Part shown: positions 1 through 7,340 of the stretch, in pieces
Position numbering within the stretch: the first letter of the stretch is position 1
Layout of the letters: each line of letters begins with the position of its first letter
Virus record (IMG/VR): IMGVR_UViG_3300021605_000013
Span: 1-23,532 of that record
DNA from: a virus
Strand: one strand, 5' to 3'
DNA: 23,532 nucleotides
Notes under the pieces: model-generated
Databases searched by the model: none
What the model was told of the DNA's origin: nothing
What the model saw: only the letters and a program-made list of their open reading frames with translations
Made by a program: the position numbers and the translations under genes

Positions 1-50
1 CGCCCCTTGGAATCGGTCGAAGATTCGGATTTTGTGAGAACGGCGGCCAT
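1..50 (-). CDS. Partial tail gene, 5' end only
   Basis: An ATG on the minus strand at 50-48 opens a frame that runs off the left edge. About 16 codons are visible, starting MAAVLTKSESSTDSKG. It follows the tape measure stop codon by 19 nt in the same direction, where siphoviruses carry a minor tail or distal tail gene. The start-linked TTGACAC element lies upstream at a longer spacing (17 nt) than usual here. Too little is present to name a family. Confidence 0.5.
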   Translation of the reverse strand, partial: MAAVLTKSESSTDSKG

Positions 51-66
51 CGGTAACGAAGGAACC

Positions 67-73
67 GTGTCAA
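67..73 (-). promoter_or_regulatory. Start-linked element CTTGACAC, 17 nt before an ATG
   Basis: TTGACAC on the minus strand. Its TGA is the stop codon of the tape measure gene and it precedes the next ATG (50). Spacing is 17 nt, against 13-14 nt at most other copies. Confidence 0.55.
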
Positions 74-2469
74 GCGAGCGTGTAGTTGAGCTCCGTGCTC
101 TGGCTGCCCTGGCGCGAGACGGACCGCGCAATCCGCTCGAGGATGGATGTCTGCCGGCGGTTCTCGGCCAGCATCGGGTCCGAGCCAGCAACGAAATTTC
201 CGCCAGCCCCGATCTTGGCCATCGATGAGGAATAGAGCGCGCCGGATCGTTCCTGTGCGGCTTGGGGATCACCGGCAGACTGGGCGTTTGCCAACCGGGC
301 GGCAGCCGCCTGCGCATCGGCCTCCGGCATCGCGTCCCGCAGCCGGGAGAGCTCGGAATTGTATTTTTGCAGCCACTCGATCCGGGCGGCCTCCTCCTTG
401 TTCCCTGCCGCCTTCGCCTCGGCAAGCCGGGTTTCGAGATCCAGAGCGGTGAGCGTCTTTCGGTTTTCCTCGTCTTTTTGGGCGGCTGCGGCCGTGTCGA
501 GTGCGCCGACCTTCTCGTTTGCCAGCCGGGCAGCTTCTTTTGGATCCAAGCCAGCCGAGATCCCCTGCTTGGTTTCCTGATCGATTTTGGCCTCGTGGTC
601 GAGTCGCTTGACGGTTTCCTTGTCGCCGGATGCTTCGGCCTGGGCGCGGGCGATTTCCCGGTTCACATCGCGTGTGAACTCGGCCCGCTTTGCTGCCGCC
701 TCGGCTTCCTTTTTCGCATCCTCCTCGGCTTTCTTTGCCGCCTGCTCGCGTTCGCGGGTAAGGTCGCGCTCGATACCGATCAGCTTTTCCCGCGCATCCA
801 TGAGCGACTGCATGCGGATCACCTCGTCGTTTGTGAGCGAGAAGGATTCCCGCTTGGCGGCCAGGAGCGCGATCTGCTGGTCCACCTCTGACGTGGTGGA
901 GAGGCCGGCGCCCGCAAGCGTCGCCGATTTCTGGTCGGTCGCGGAAAGCTCGCTGAACGCGGCATCGGCGATCTTCTTGTCGAGCGCCTCCTTGTTTTTT
1001 CCCAACTCGCCGCTGAGTGATGCCGCTTTTCTCCGGCTTTCTTCCAGTGCCGCAGCACGGTCCTTTTCCGCCTGCCTCTGCGCCATGACCTCGGGCGTGA
1101 TCCCGGCCATGCTCGACTTCATTTGTTCGAGCAGATGAATGCGCTGGCGGTATTCGCCTGCGATGTCGTTGCGCTGCTCGGGCGTGAGGTTCTCGAACTG
1201 GTCGGCGAGCCCGGCGAGCGATTCCTTGGCTGCTTCTATATCCCGGTCGATACGCTTCCCCATATCCACCTTGTCTGCCTCGCTCGACACGGTTCTCATT
1301 TCCTCCGCGATAGAGGTCACCGCTTTGAGGGATTCGTTGCTTGCTGCCGCCGCAGCACGGGTCGCTTCCTTGGCCTGCTGGATTTTTCCGATGACCACCT
1401 CGATGGCCGCCGCGATTCCCGCGATCAGGATGCCGATGCCAGTGGAGATGAGGGCGCCCTTGATGGCCAGCGCTGCCCCGCGTGCTGCCATGCCGATTCC
1501 GGCGAATGCGGTGCGGGCTGCTGCGCCTACGCTCGAAAAGTTCATCGTGGCGAGGGCCACGCGGACTTGGGCGAACGCGCGGGTCGCCGCCGGGCCGATG
1601 TTGCTCATGGCGCTCACCACCTTCGTGTCGAACCCTGCGCGGTAGAGTGCCATCGCCGCCACCACGCCCATGATCTGCGGGATCATGCCCGAAAGAACCT
1701 GGCCGAACCGGATTGCCACGACTGCGATGTCGCCAAGGGATTTGCCCAGATCGGTGAGGTCGGTCGCGTTGAGGGCGTTGCCGACCGCCTCGAGCGCCGG
1801 GGCAATCGCTGCCGTGAACCCGGCGGAAAGTTGCTGGCCTTTCAGATGGGCGGATTCAAAGGCGTCGGAAATCGCATCAAACCGTGGGGCGTTCGCCTGC
1901 ATCGTGTCGCCCAGCCCACCGACCTGCTGCCGGGCGACTTCCATGGCGGAGCTGTCCAGGAAGATTGCCTGCAACGCGGCTCCCTTGCGCCCGAAGATCC
2001 CCATGGCAGTAGCCGCCCGCTCGGTCGCGTCCGGGATCCCAGCAATCGCCGCCGATACCCGCGCAAATTGCTCGGCCGGATTGAGCGATTGCAGTTCGCC
2101 CATCGAAATCCCGAGCGCCGCGAGCGCCTTGTTCGTCGGTTCACCGTCCTCGTTGATCCCGCCAAGCGCCTTCTGGAGCCGGTTGATCTGGGGGCCGACC
2201 GCATCGGCGTCCATGCCGGCGTTGGCGAACGCCTGACGCAGAACGACGAGATCAGCCACCGCGATCCCGGTCTGCGCGCTCATATCGGTGAGATGCCCGC
2301 CGAGGTCGAGAGATTCTTTGATGGCAGAAAACGCGCTCGCGAATGGAGCCAGCGCGGCGTTCGCCGCGGCAAATGCTCCCTGAACGGAAATCGTCGCCGC
2401 AGCTACACGGGCAAGCGCGGCATCAATGCCGGAAATATCGAGACGGAATCTGGCTGTGATGTCGGCCAC
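70..2469 (-). CDS. Phage tail tape measure protein
   Basis: A 799-residue protein starting at GTG 2469 (MADITARFRLDISGID). It is the longest gene of the window and lies after the chaperone genes, as tape measure genes do. The N-terminal half is rich in Ala and Gly and matches the tape-measure style, with a long hydrophobic run near residues 335-365 (IGILIAGIAAAIEVVIG) that could span or enter the membrane during DNA ejection. Residues about 460-700 are charged Ala/Glu/Lys/Arg-rich helix, very likely coiled coil. The protein sets tail length and would be packed inside the tail tube, assembled with the G/GT-type chaperone encoded upstream. The GTG start is supported by an ATTGACAC element 13 nt upstream. 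The gene is separated from its upstream neighbours by the plus-strand AlbA insertion, so it may need its own expression signal. Confidence 0.9.
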   Translation of the reverse strand: MADITARFRLDISGIDAALARVAAATISVQGAFAAANAALAPFASAFSAIKESLDLGGHLTDMSAQTGIAVADLVVLRQAFANAGMDADAVGPQINRLQKALGGINEDGEPTNKALAALGISMGELQSLNPAEQFARVSAAIAGIPDATERAATAMGIFGRKGAALQAIFLDSSAMEVARQQVGGLGDTMQANAPRFDAISDAFESAHLKGQQLSAGFTAAIAPALEAVGNALNATDLTDLGKSLGDIAVVAIRFGQVLSGMIPQIMGVVAAMALYRAGFDTKVVSAMSNIGPAATRAFAQVRVALATMNFSSVGAAARTAFAGIGMAARGAALAIKGALISTGIGILIAGIAAAIEVVIGKIQQAKEATRAAAAASNESLKAVTSIAEEMRTVSSEADKVDMGKRIDRDIEAAKESLAGLADQFENLTPEQRNDIAGEYRQRIHLLEQMKSSMAGITPEVMAQRQAEKDRAAALEESRRKAASLSGELGKNKEALDKKIADAAFSELSATDQKSATLAGAGLSTTSEVDQQIALLAAKRESFSLTNDEVIRMQSLMDAREKLIGIERDLTREREQAAKKAEEDAKKEAEAAAKRAEFTRDVNREIARAQAEASGDKETVKRLDHEAKIDQETKQGISAGLDPKEAARLANEKVGALDTAAAAQKDEENRKTLTALDLETRLAEAKAAGNKEEAARIEWLQKYNSELSRLRDAMPEADAQAAAARLANAQSAGDPQAAQERSGALYSSSMAKIGAGGNFVAGSDPMLAENRRQTSILERIARSVSRQGSQSTELNYTLA

Positions 2470-2481
2470 GCCGCAGCGGGC

Positions 2482-2489
2482 GTGTCAAT
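2482..2489 (-). promoter_or_regulatory. Start-linked element ATTGACAC, 13 nt before GTG 2469
   Basis: The minus strand reads ATTGACACG and then 12 more nt before the tape measure GTG. No Shine-Dalgarno sequence is visible in this leader. Confidence 0.7.
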
Positions 2490-2580
2490 CACTGCTCGGG
2501 ATAGTTCCGAAATCACCCGGATTTCCTCTCGCGGGATTGTGCGGGAAAGACTACAACGTCATCCCATGCAGTGGATCGCC

Positions 2581-2742
2581 ATGTCAGAGAAGGTTCCCGA
2601 CTACAACTCGTTGGAAAGGTGCCATTGGAATGCTTTGAAGCACTCTGAGCACCGGCTTGGGAAGTGCTGGCAATCTCTAAATGAGTGGCGGCAGGCTTCC
2701 GGCTGCAACTATCTCATTTCAAACGAGTTCTTATTTGAGTAG
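2581..2742 (+). CDS. Possible small protein upstream of the AlbA-type gene
   Basis: An open frame of 53 codons (MSEKVPDYNSLERCHWNALK...) ends 11 nt before the start of the next plus-strand gene. An in-frame ATG at 2566 is an alternative start. The residue mix (Trp, Tyr, Asn, His, Cys) looks more like a real protein than the Arg/Ala/Pro-rich shadow frames nearby, and the region appears less G+C-rich than the tail genes. No family is recognised. It could be a leader or partner of the AlbA-type protein, or an unused open frame. Confidence 0.35.
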   Translation: MSEKVPDYNSLERCHWNALKHSEHRLGKCWQSLNEWRQASGCNYLISNEFLFE

Positions 2743-2753
2743 AAAACGTCCCG

Positions 2754-4211
2754 ATGAAAGCCTGGATGACCAAAGCGATGGGGTTGCTGGAGGCAAGTCT
2801 TGAGCCGCCGAAGCACGAATTGAACGAACTGGATTGGAAGGCTGGACTGTCTCCTGACAAGAAACGGCTGACGGAACACCTGTCGGCGTTCGCAAACCAG
2901 CCAGGCGGAGGCTTTCTGGTTTTTGGGGTGGATAACACAGGCACGCCGGCCGGGGTAGATGAACCAACCGTCGAGACAACGGTGAACCAACTGGCCAACC
3001 TCGGGCGAATGGGGCTTGAGCCTCCGGTGGCGCTTGACCATGCGATGGAGGCTTACGAATCAGCGCGCCTGTTATTCGTGCATGTTCCGGAATCGCCGGT
3101 GAAACCGGTGCATATTCGGGGCAAGGGATTGGAGCATGCGTTCATTCGCTCCGGTGGCACGACCCGGAACGCGTCCCGGCAGGAAGTCGGCACTTTGATG
3201 CTGAACAGTCGGACGCCGCACTGGGAGGAATTGCACGCATCCGTATTGCTGGAGGATGCAGAATTTTCCTCAAAACTGAACGTCGAGCCAATTTTCAAGA
3301 TGCTGGAGCGTCCCGAGCCCACAACGCCCGAAGAAGTGCTGACTTGGCTGGCTGGGGAGCGACTCATTGTGCGCGAACCCGCAGGCGGGGGCTACATCAC
3401 GAATCTCGGCGTAATTTCGGCAGCGCGAAAACTCTCAGACTTCCCGGATCTGGGCCGCAAGGCGGTCCGGGTGGTCGTCTATGATGGGCTGAATAAAGCC
3501 ACGACCAAACAGGAGCAGGAGGGAACAAAAGGCTATGCCGTCAGCTTCCAGGGTCTGTTGGAGTTTGTCATGTCACTGCTTCCGCAGAGCGAGGTCATCG
3601 AGCAGGCGCTGCGGAGAAAGCGGACAGTGTATCCGGAGATTGCCCTTCGCGAAATTATCGCCAACGCACTGATTCACCAGGATTTTTCTGTCTCCGGTGC
3701 CGGTCCACTGATTGAAATATTTGACGATCGGATCGAGGTTTCAAATCCCGGTGGTCTGCTGCCATCCAAGCGGCTGGATCGTCTCATCGGCACGCAACCT
3801 GAATCCCGGAACGAGCAGTTGGCGCGAGCATTCCGGCGCTACAAGATTTGCGAGGAGCGAGGATCCGGGTTGCTCAAGGCGGGCTTGCAGGTGGAGATTT
3901 ACGGATTGCCGCCCATTGATTTTGCGGCTGGCCCCAATCATTTCAAGGTGACGCTGTTCACTCCGCGAACATTCGCCCAGATGTCGGCCCGTGAGCGATT
4001 GGAAGCCTGCTACCAACATGCCGTGTTGAAGCTTTACTCGGATAGCGCCATGACGAACAAATCGTTGCGTGAGCGGTTGAAAATGTCAGAGAAGCAGCGC
4101 TCGATGGTCTCCGTGCTCATTCAGGAAGCCATCGATAAGAAATTGATTCGATCTGCCGATCCGGCCAACAAGTCCAGAAAGTTTGCTGAATACCTGCCGT
4201 TCTGGGCATAG
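2754..4211 (+). CDS. AlbA_2 / ATP-binding (HATPase_c_4-type) HTH protein, moron
   Basis: A 485-residue protein of the Schlafen AlbA_2 plus GHKL-ATPase type. Residues about 20-145 match an AlbA_2 domain, with the nucleotide-binding-like stretch AFANQPGGGFLVFGVD (45-60) and FIRSGGTTRNASRQEV near 130-145. Residues 293-375 carry the GHKL-like N-box (YPEIALREIIANALIHQD), IEVSNPGGL and EERGSGL. The C-terminal 80 residues look like a winged helix (SLRERLKMSEKQRSMVSVLIQEA). Such proteins are usually annotated as ATP-binding transcription regulators, and AlbA_2 proteins also occur in anti-phage systems. It lies alone on the plus strand inside the minus-strand tail operon, between the gp10-like and tape measure genes, so it is not structural. 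Superinfection exclusion or lysogenic expression is my inference. The start is set by upstream context only; Met codons at 2766 and 2778 are alternatives. Confidence 0.85.
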   Translation: MKAWMTKAMGLLEASLEPPKHELNELDWKAGLSPDKKRLTEHLSAFANQPGGGFLVFGVDNTGTPAGVDEPTVETTVNQLANLGRMGLEPPVALDHAMEAYESARLLFVHVPESPVKPVHIRGKGLEHAFIRSGGTTRNASRQEVGTLMLNSRTPHWEELHASVLLEDAEFSSKLNVEPIFKMLERPEPTTPEEVLTWLAGERLIVREPAGGGYITNLGVISAARKLSDFPDLGRKAVRVVVYDGLNKATTKQEQEGTKGYAVSFQGLLEFVMSLLPQSEVIEQALRRKRTVYPEIALREIIANALIHQDFSVSGAGPLIEIFDDRIEVSNPGGLLPSKRLDRLIGTQPESRNEQLARAFRRYKICEERGSGLLKAGLQVEIYGLPPIDFAAGPNHFKVTLFTPRTFAQMSARERLEACYQHAVLKLYSDSAMTNKSLRERLKMSEKQRSMVSVLIQEAIDKKLIRSADPANKSRKFAEYLPFWA

Positions 4212-4264
4212 CAGGCACACGATATTTGAGCCTGACAGCGCAAGATCCGCTGCCGTTCAATCGG

Positions 4265-4960
4265 TCAGGCCCGGAATCCCGCTTTCCTTGCTGCCTCCCT
4301 GACAGCAAAGTTCTCCACCCGCCGGACCATTGCTGCGGACTGGGAATCGAGGGCGCTTTGAACCCGGCGTTCCATGTCGAGCCGGGGAGCCCCCTGGACT
4401 TGGTTTGTCGCCGTCACCTCGATGGAAACCGCGTCGCTCTTGATTTTGCCCATGCCCGGAGCCGAGTGCCGGGAAATCCACGCGGGGAGGCTGGAGCCGA
4501 ATTTTGCTACTGCCGCCTTCCAGCCCGAAGCCAGGAACCCGACCATCTTCTTTTTGGAGGCGATGTAGCGTTTTAGGTCCGCTGCCTTGATTTTGATCCG
4601 GGGATTGAGTTTGCGGTTCACGCGCCCGGTCGGAGACCGGTTAGCTTTGTGGATGGCGGCAGGCGATTCGCTGGAGGGCTCGTCCACGAACATGCCTGCC
4701 GCCCGCAGTATGAATGCGGGGGCCTTGGGTGGCTCCCACGGCTGCATGAGTTTGAGGATGTCGCTTTCCACCCGCGCCTCCCCCCGCTTCTTGGCAGCCT
4801 GACCGGTGGCGTTTTTCCCTCCGGGCGGCGTCCACTCGATGATTTTACCGAGTGTGCCCTTCGCCTGTTCCCGCAGAACCACCCCGGCAGCACGCTTGCT
4901 TTCGGCTCGGAACAGCTTCAGGGCGGCATCAAACTTCGTGGTGTCGAGTTCAATGCTCAT
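4265..4960 (-). CDS. HK97 gp10 / lambda Z-like tail completion protein (putative)
   Basis: A 231-residue protein starting at ATG 4960 (MSIELDTTKFDAALKLFR). The longer frame upstream overlaps the frameshift extension of the previous gene and is Arg/Pro-rich, so I reject it. The N-terminus (FDAALKLFRAESKRAAGVVLREQAKGTLGKI, then WTPPGG) resembles HK97 gp10-type tail completion proteins in its pattern of helices and a Trp-Thr-Pro-Pro turn. The C-terminal part is basic. The start codon lies 8 nt inside the end of the upstream -1 frame, which suggests translational coupling. Its place next to the tape measure, after the chaperone, differs from lambda, where Z precedes the tail tube gene. The family assignment is by pattern only. 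Confidence 0.55.
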   Translation of the reverse strand: MSIELDTTKFDAALKLFRAESKRAAGVVLREQAKGTLGKIIEWTPPGGKNATGQAAKKRGEARVESDILKLMQPWEPPKAPAFILRAAGMFVDEPSSESPAAIHKANRSPTGRVNRKLNPRIKIKAADLKRYIASKKKMVGFLASGWKAAVAKFGSSLPAWISRHSAPGMGKIKSDAVSIEVTATNQVQGAPRLDMERRVQSALDSQSAAMVRRVENFAVREAARKAGFRA

Positions 4961-5171
4961 CGTCGCAGATTTGGAGGTTGAGAAGCGCGTCAAACTGCGC
5001 CTCTGCTGGCGGGGCTGGAGCCACCGTCCATGCGCCGGATTGCCAGAGCGCACAATGCTGGTAAGCGAGTGCCCGCCAGAGCGGGAGTTCCCACAAAATG
5101 AAGGCTTCCGGCCAGCCGGTCTTTTCGGCCAGCGTGAATACGCGCGAGGCGATCCAGGCTGGCGCTAGGAG
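4950..5171 (-). CDS. Tail assembly chaperone extension (T-like), made by -1 frameshift
   Basis: A 73-codon open frame with no ATG, GTG or TTG near its beginning. It reads LLAPAWIASRVFTLAEKTGW and later WELPLWRALAYQHCALWQ. It is offset by -1 from the preceding gene and is entered at the slippery heptamer CCCAAAC (5177-5171), six nt before the zero-frame TAG. A frameshift there gives a fusion of about 201 residues (128 + 73) spanning 5554-4950. The Trp- and Leu-rich sequence is not a shadow of another gene; the LPLWRALAYQH type of motif is typical of small tail chaperone products. Its end overlaps the next start by 11 nt. In lambda the GT fusion recruits the tape measure protein during tail assembly. 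Confidence 0.8.
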   Translation of the reverse strand, partial: LLAPAWIASRVFTLAEKTGWPEAFILWELPLWRALAYQHCALWQSGAWTVAPAPPAEAQFDALLNLQICDDEH

Positions 5172-5177
5172 TTTGGG
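5128..5177 (-). promoter_or_regulatory. Programmed -1 frameshift signal: slippery CCCAAAC plus possible stem-loop
   Basis: In the zero frame the codons are CCC CCA AAC TCC TAG, so C-CCA-AAC fits the canonical X-XXY-YYZ heptamer exactly (5177-5171). Seven nt downstream a 6-bp stem GCCAGC/GCTGGC (5163-5158 with 5133-5128, loop 24 nt) could act as the stimulatory structure. The heptamer fit is firm; the role of the stem is tentative. Confidence 0.8.
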
Positions 5178-5554
5178 GGCGCGTCCTTGTCCTCGCTGCC
5201 GGGTCGCGGGATCACGTCCACGGACTGCGAGGCGGCGGCGGTGAGGCCGTTCTCGACCTCGCGGATGATCGCCGGGATGTCGGCGACCGGGATCGCTTGG
5301 GAAAACCGGAACACCTCGGCGTGAAAAACATCCGGAGACGAGTATGCAGCCCGCAGGACCGCTTCCAATGGTGCGCCGTGGATGTAGGCGTATTCGAGGG
5401 CTGCCGTGAGATGGTCGGGTGTGGTGTTGCCCGGCGGCACGACGAACGCATTCCCAGTGCGGTGGAGGATCGCATACGAACCGCTGGAAAGCGGACGCAG
5501 TTTGAGTGTGCCCGCGTCGGCTGCGGGACGGAGGAAGTCGGTATCGTTGCTCAT
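5165..5554 (-). CDS. Tail assembly chaperone, short form (lambda G-like)
   Basis: A 129-residue protein starting at ATG 5554 (MSNDTDFLRPAADAGTLKLR) and ending at TAG 5165. The start overlaps the upstream stop by four nt (ATGA), a sign of coupled translation; the 62 extra N-terminal codons that are open upstream are Pro/Arg-rich and lie over the previous gene. The protein is helical and acidic (PLEAVLRAAYSSPDVF, PAIIREVENGLTAAA), compatible with tail chaperones. The decisive evidence is the slippery CCCAAAC just before its stop and the -1 extension, the arrangement found for G/GT before the tape measure in many siphoviruses. The sequence alone would not have identified it. Confidence 0.75.
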   Translation of the reverse strand: MSNDTDFLRPAADAGTLKLRPLSSGSYAILHRTGNAFVVPPGNTTPDHLTAALEYAYIHGAPLEAVLRAAYSSPDVFHAEVFRFSQAIPVADIPAIIREVENGLTAAASQSVDVIPRPGSEDKDAPPNS

Positions 5555-6045
5555 TTGAGGTAGGAGAGGAGTTGCTGGCGTTTGTCTTCGGGAAGATTGG
5601 CGGGGAGCGTGACTTGCCGGTTGCCCCGGCGAATCAGGGCGGCTGGCTTGAGCGTGCGGATCCGGTCGCGGAGCTGGCTGTGTGCGCGGAATGCCCAGCG
5701 AAGGAACGAAATCGGGTGGTCGGGATTGGCCAGGCACCACTCTTCGCTCTCGAACCGCCGGCGAAACTCGGGGAATTCGATGTCCTCGTCAGGGGCTTTG
5801 AAGATGCCTCGAGTGGCCCCGTCAATAAACCACTCGACCCGGCGCAGCGGGCCTCGCTCGGTTTGCTCGACCGTATCCCGGAAGCCGCCCGGTTCGACGA
5901 GTTTGAAGCCGGATGTCAGGGCGGCAGCGATGAGTTGCGTGTTCGGGCTCGTGAGCGGGTTGTTGGCGAAGCGAACTTTGCCGTCCGGCATCTGCTCGGA
6001 TTTCGCCTCTTCCGCTACCCAGTGGTAGGTGGTTCCGTTTTCCAT
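5551..6045 (-). CDS. Conserved-looking phage tail-region protein, unknown
   Basis: A 164-residue protein starting at ATG 6045 (MENGTTYHWVAEEAKSEQ). The frame is open further upstream but the codons there overlap the preceding gene and have no start codon with better support. It is rich in Arg, Glu, Trp and Phe (RRVEWFIDGATRGIF, EFRRRFESEEWCLANPDHPISFLRWAF), with no signal peptide or membrane segment. It ends four nt into the chaperone start. Placed between the tail-tube-like genes and the chaperone, it is probably a tail or head-tail factor. I do not recognise the family. Confidence 0.7.
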   Translation of the reverse strand: MENGTTYHWVAEEAKSEQMPDGKVRFANNPLTSPNTQLIAAALTSGFKLVEPGGFRDTVEQTERGPLRRVEWFIDGATRGIFKAPDEDIEFPEFRRRFESEEWCLANPDHPISFLRWAFRAHSQLRDRIRTLKPAALIRRGNRQVTLPANLPEDKRQQLLSYLK

Positions 6046-6080
6046 AATTGTGATCGGTTGGATGGTGTGTTGCGAGGCGG

Positions 6081-6398
6081 TTACGTGGCCCCTGGGAACC
6101 CTTGGCCCGAGTATTCCCACTGGGGCCAATCGTCGTTGGATGTCGTGTCCTTCGTTTTGGTGACGATGATCTTGCCCGAGACTCCGGTGGGAGCACCGCT
6201 GGAGGCCTTTAGCGCGACCGGGCACGCGATGCCCTTCCCTTTCACGCTGAACTCGAAGGTCGGGTCCAAAACGGCAGCCTGCGAAAATGCCCCGGCCTTG
6301 TCGGTCAGGATCTTGACGTCGCCTTTGCTCGAGAACTCCGCGGATTGGGCGGTCGCCTCGGTGACCATCGTGATGCCAATGTCTGTGGGAACTGCCAT
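6081..6398 (-). CDS. Tail-tube-like protein, copy 2
   Basis: A 105-residue protein starting at ATG 6398, two nt after the stop of its upstream neighbour. It is small, beta-rich and Thr/Gly/Val-rich. It shares a pattern with that neighbour: a KGKG segment in the middle and a C-terminal SNDDWPQWE (SNDDFPDYE in copy 1), both ending in AT. The two are therefore tandem paralogues. Position (after the neck genes, before the chaperone) fits a major tail (tube) protein or its decoration. Its leader AATTATGG resembles that of the next gene downstream. No member is firmly assigned to a known tail-tube family. Confidence 0.7.
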   Translation of the reverse strand: MAVPTDIGITMVTEATAQSAEFSSKGDVKILTDKAGAFSQAAVLDPTFEFSVKGKGIACPVALKASSGAPTGVSGKIIVTKTKDTTSNDDWPQWEYSGQGFPGAT

Positions 6399-6400
6399 AA

Positions 6401-6709
6401 TTATGTCGCGGAGAATTTCTGGAGCGTGACCTCGTAGTCCGGGAAATCGTCGTTGCTCTCGCTCGCCTTGCCGGACGTGATGACGGCGGTTGCGCCGACC
6501 GACAAATTGCGCGTGACCGAGGGGGCGTAGGTGCCTTTGCCTTTCAGCGTGATCGTTTCTGTGACGACACCTTTTGGCACAGCGAGCTTGGTGGTGCCCG
6601 TCGCGTCCTTGCAGGTGGCGATATCGACAGACTTTTCCGAGGTGGTTTCCTGCAAGTAGCCACCCGCCGGGTCAGTCACGCCAAAGAGATTGATCGTCGC
6701 GATAGCCAT
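6401..6709 (-). CDS. Tail-tube-like protein, copy 1
   Basis: A 102-residue protein starting at ATG 6709 (MAIATINLFGVTDPAGGYLQ). It is acidic to neutral, with alternating beta-strand composition and no membrane segment or signal peptide. The middle segment VTETITLKGKGTYAPSV and the C-terminus SNDDFPDYEVTLQKFSAT parallel the following gene, indicating tandem duplication. It occupies the place of lambda V. Which of the two copies builds the tube cannot be told from sequence alone. The stop of the upstream gene lies just before its ATG. Confidence 0.7.
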   Translation of the reverse strand: MAIATINLFGVTDPAGGYLQETTSEKSVDIATCKDATGTTKLAVPKGVVTETITLKGKGTYAPSVTRNLSVGATAVITSGKASESNDDFPDYEVTLQKFSAT

Positions 6710-6710
6710 G

Positions 6711-6923
6711 TTAGGGGAGTTCGCAGCCGGTCAGTTTGAGATCGAATTGGATGACGTAGGAGCGTTGGACCGTGTCCCCGGAAATTGTCTGCGAACGGGC
6801 AACAGAAAATCCCTTCGGGCGGGTTTCTTTGGGCGTCGCCTCAAACCGGGCGAGCGCCTGCTCGCAGAAATCGTAGGCGCAGCGGCGGAGTTCTGTTTGG
6901 TCTTTCGGTGTGTCAGCGGCCAT
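6711..6923 (-). CDS. Small tail-region protein, unknown
   Basis: A 70-residue protein starting at ATG 6923 (MAADTPKDQTELRRCAYDFC). A charged helix at the N-terminus is followed by a beta-like segment (VQRSYVIQFDLKLTGCELP). The start is supported by GTTGACAC 13 nt upstream, whose TGA is also the stop of the previous gene. Its position between the tail-terminator-like gene and the tail-tube-like pair matches lambda U, but it is about half the length of U. No family is recognised. Confidence 0.65.
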   Translation of the reverse strand: MAADTPKDQTELRRCAYDFCEQALARFEATPKETRPKGFSVARSQTISGDTVQRSYVIQFDLKLTGCELP

Positions 6924-6935
6924 GCACCGGAGGAC

Positions 6936-6943
6936 GTGTCAAC
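6936..6943 (-). promoter_or_regulatory. Start-linked element GTTGACAC, 13 nt before ATG 6923
   Basis: A perfect copy on the minus strand. The upstream gene's TGA stop (6939-6941) is inside the element. Confidence 0.7.
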
Positions 6944-7340
6944 CGAGACGGATGCCGGCGACCAGTTCAATGGTCGAACGCCAGGTGTTGTCGGCGATAT
7001 CCTCGGACTGCGAGCGCACGTGAAAACCGTGAAGCGTGAGGTTGCCCGCAACAGGATCAAAGACTGCCGCCGCAGCCGCCGGGTCGAGCAGCGAAAGTGC
7101 CAGCATGCCCGACGCCTCCCGGTGCTGGGCCTCGCCCATGTCGAAGGCTGGCGTGCCAAGGAACACCTTCACGGTCGCCTTGTAGAGCGGTCCGACGACA
7201 TGCTCGCACTCGGAGCACTGGACGATCACCATCTGGGCATCTGCCGGGTGCGGCTTTGAACTCGTGGCCTCGCGCACATGCACGCCAGGCATCGCCGCCC
7301 GGATCACCGCCACAAATCCCATTTCGATGTCCGTGTTCAT
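6939..7340 (-). CDS. Tail terminator / completion protein (putative)
   Basis: A 133-residue protein starting at ATG 7340, overlapping the upstream stop by four nt (ATGA). The N-terminus (MNTDIEMGFVAVIRAAMPGV) and the alternation of strands (VEVFL-type segments, then HGFHVRSQSEDIADNTWRST) fit small tail terminator or tail completion proteins of siphoviruses. Location after the neck gene and before the tail-tube-like pair supports this. The assignment rests on gene order and general pattern, not on a recognised motif. Confidence 0.55.
   Translation of the reverse strand: MNTDIEMGFVAVIRAAMPGVHVREATSSKPHPADAQMVIVQCSECEHVVGPLYKATVKVFLGTPAFDMGEAQHREASGMLALSLLDPAAAAAVFDPVAGNLTLHGFHVRSQSEDIADNTWRSTIELVAGIRLG

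Noticed and set aside
1123-2742. Long plus-strand open frame (539 codons) opposite the tape measure
   Set aside because: It is antisense to a clear tape measure gene with Arg/His/Gly-rich shadow composition. Only its last 53 codons, beyond the tape measure start, were kept as a weak gene.
4230-4270. 7-bp inverted repeat GCCTGAC/GTCAGGC after the AlbA-type gene
   Set aside because: It overlaps the stop of the gp10-like gene and has no T-run or strong stem, so it is not called a terminator.
5554-5740. N-terminal extension of the chaperone gene
   Set aside because: The extra 62 codons are Pro/Arg-rich and overlap the preceding gene; ATG 5554 with ATGA overlap is the better start.
5506-6429. 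Plus-strand open frame of 307 codons across tail genes
   Set aside because: It overlaps several well-coupled minus-strand genes (ATGA overlaps) and shows shadow composition.
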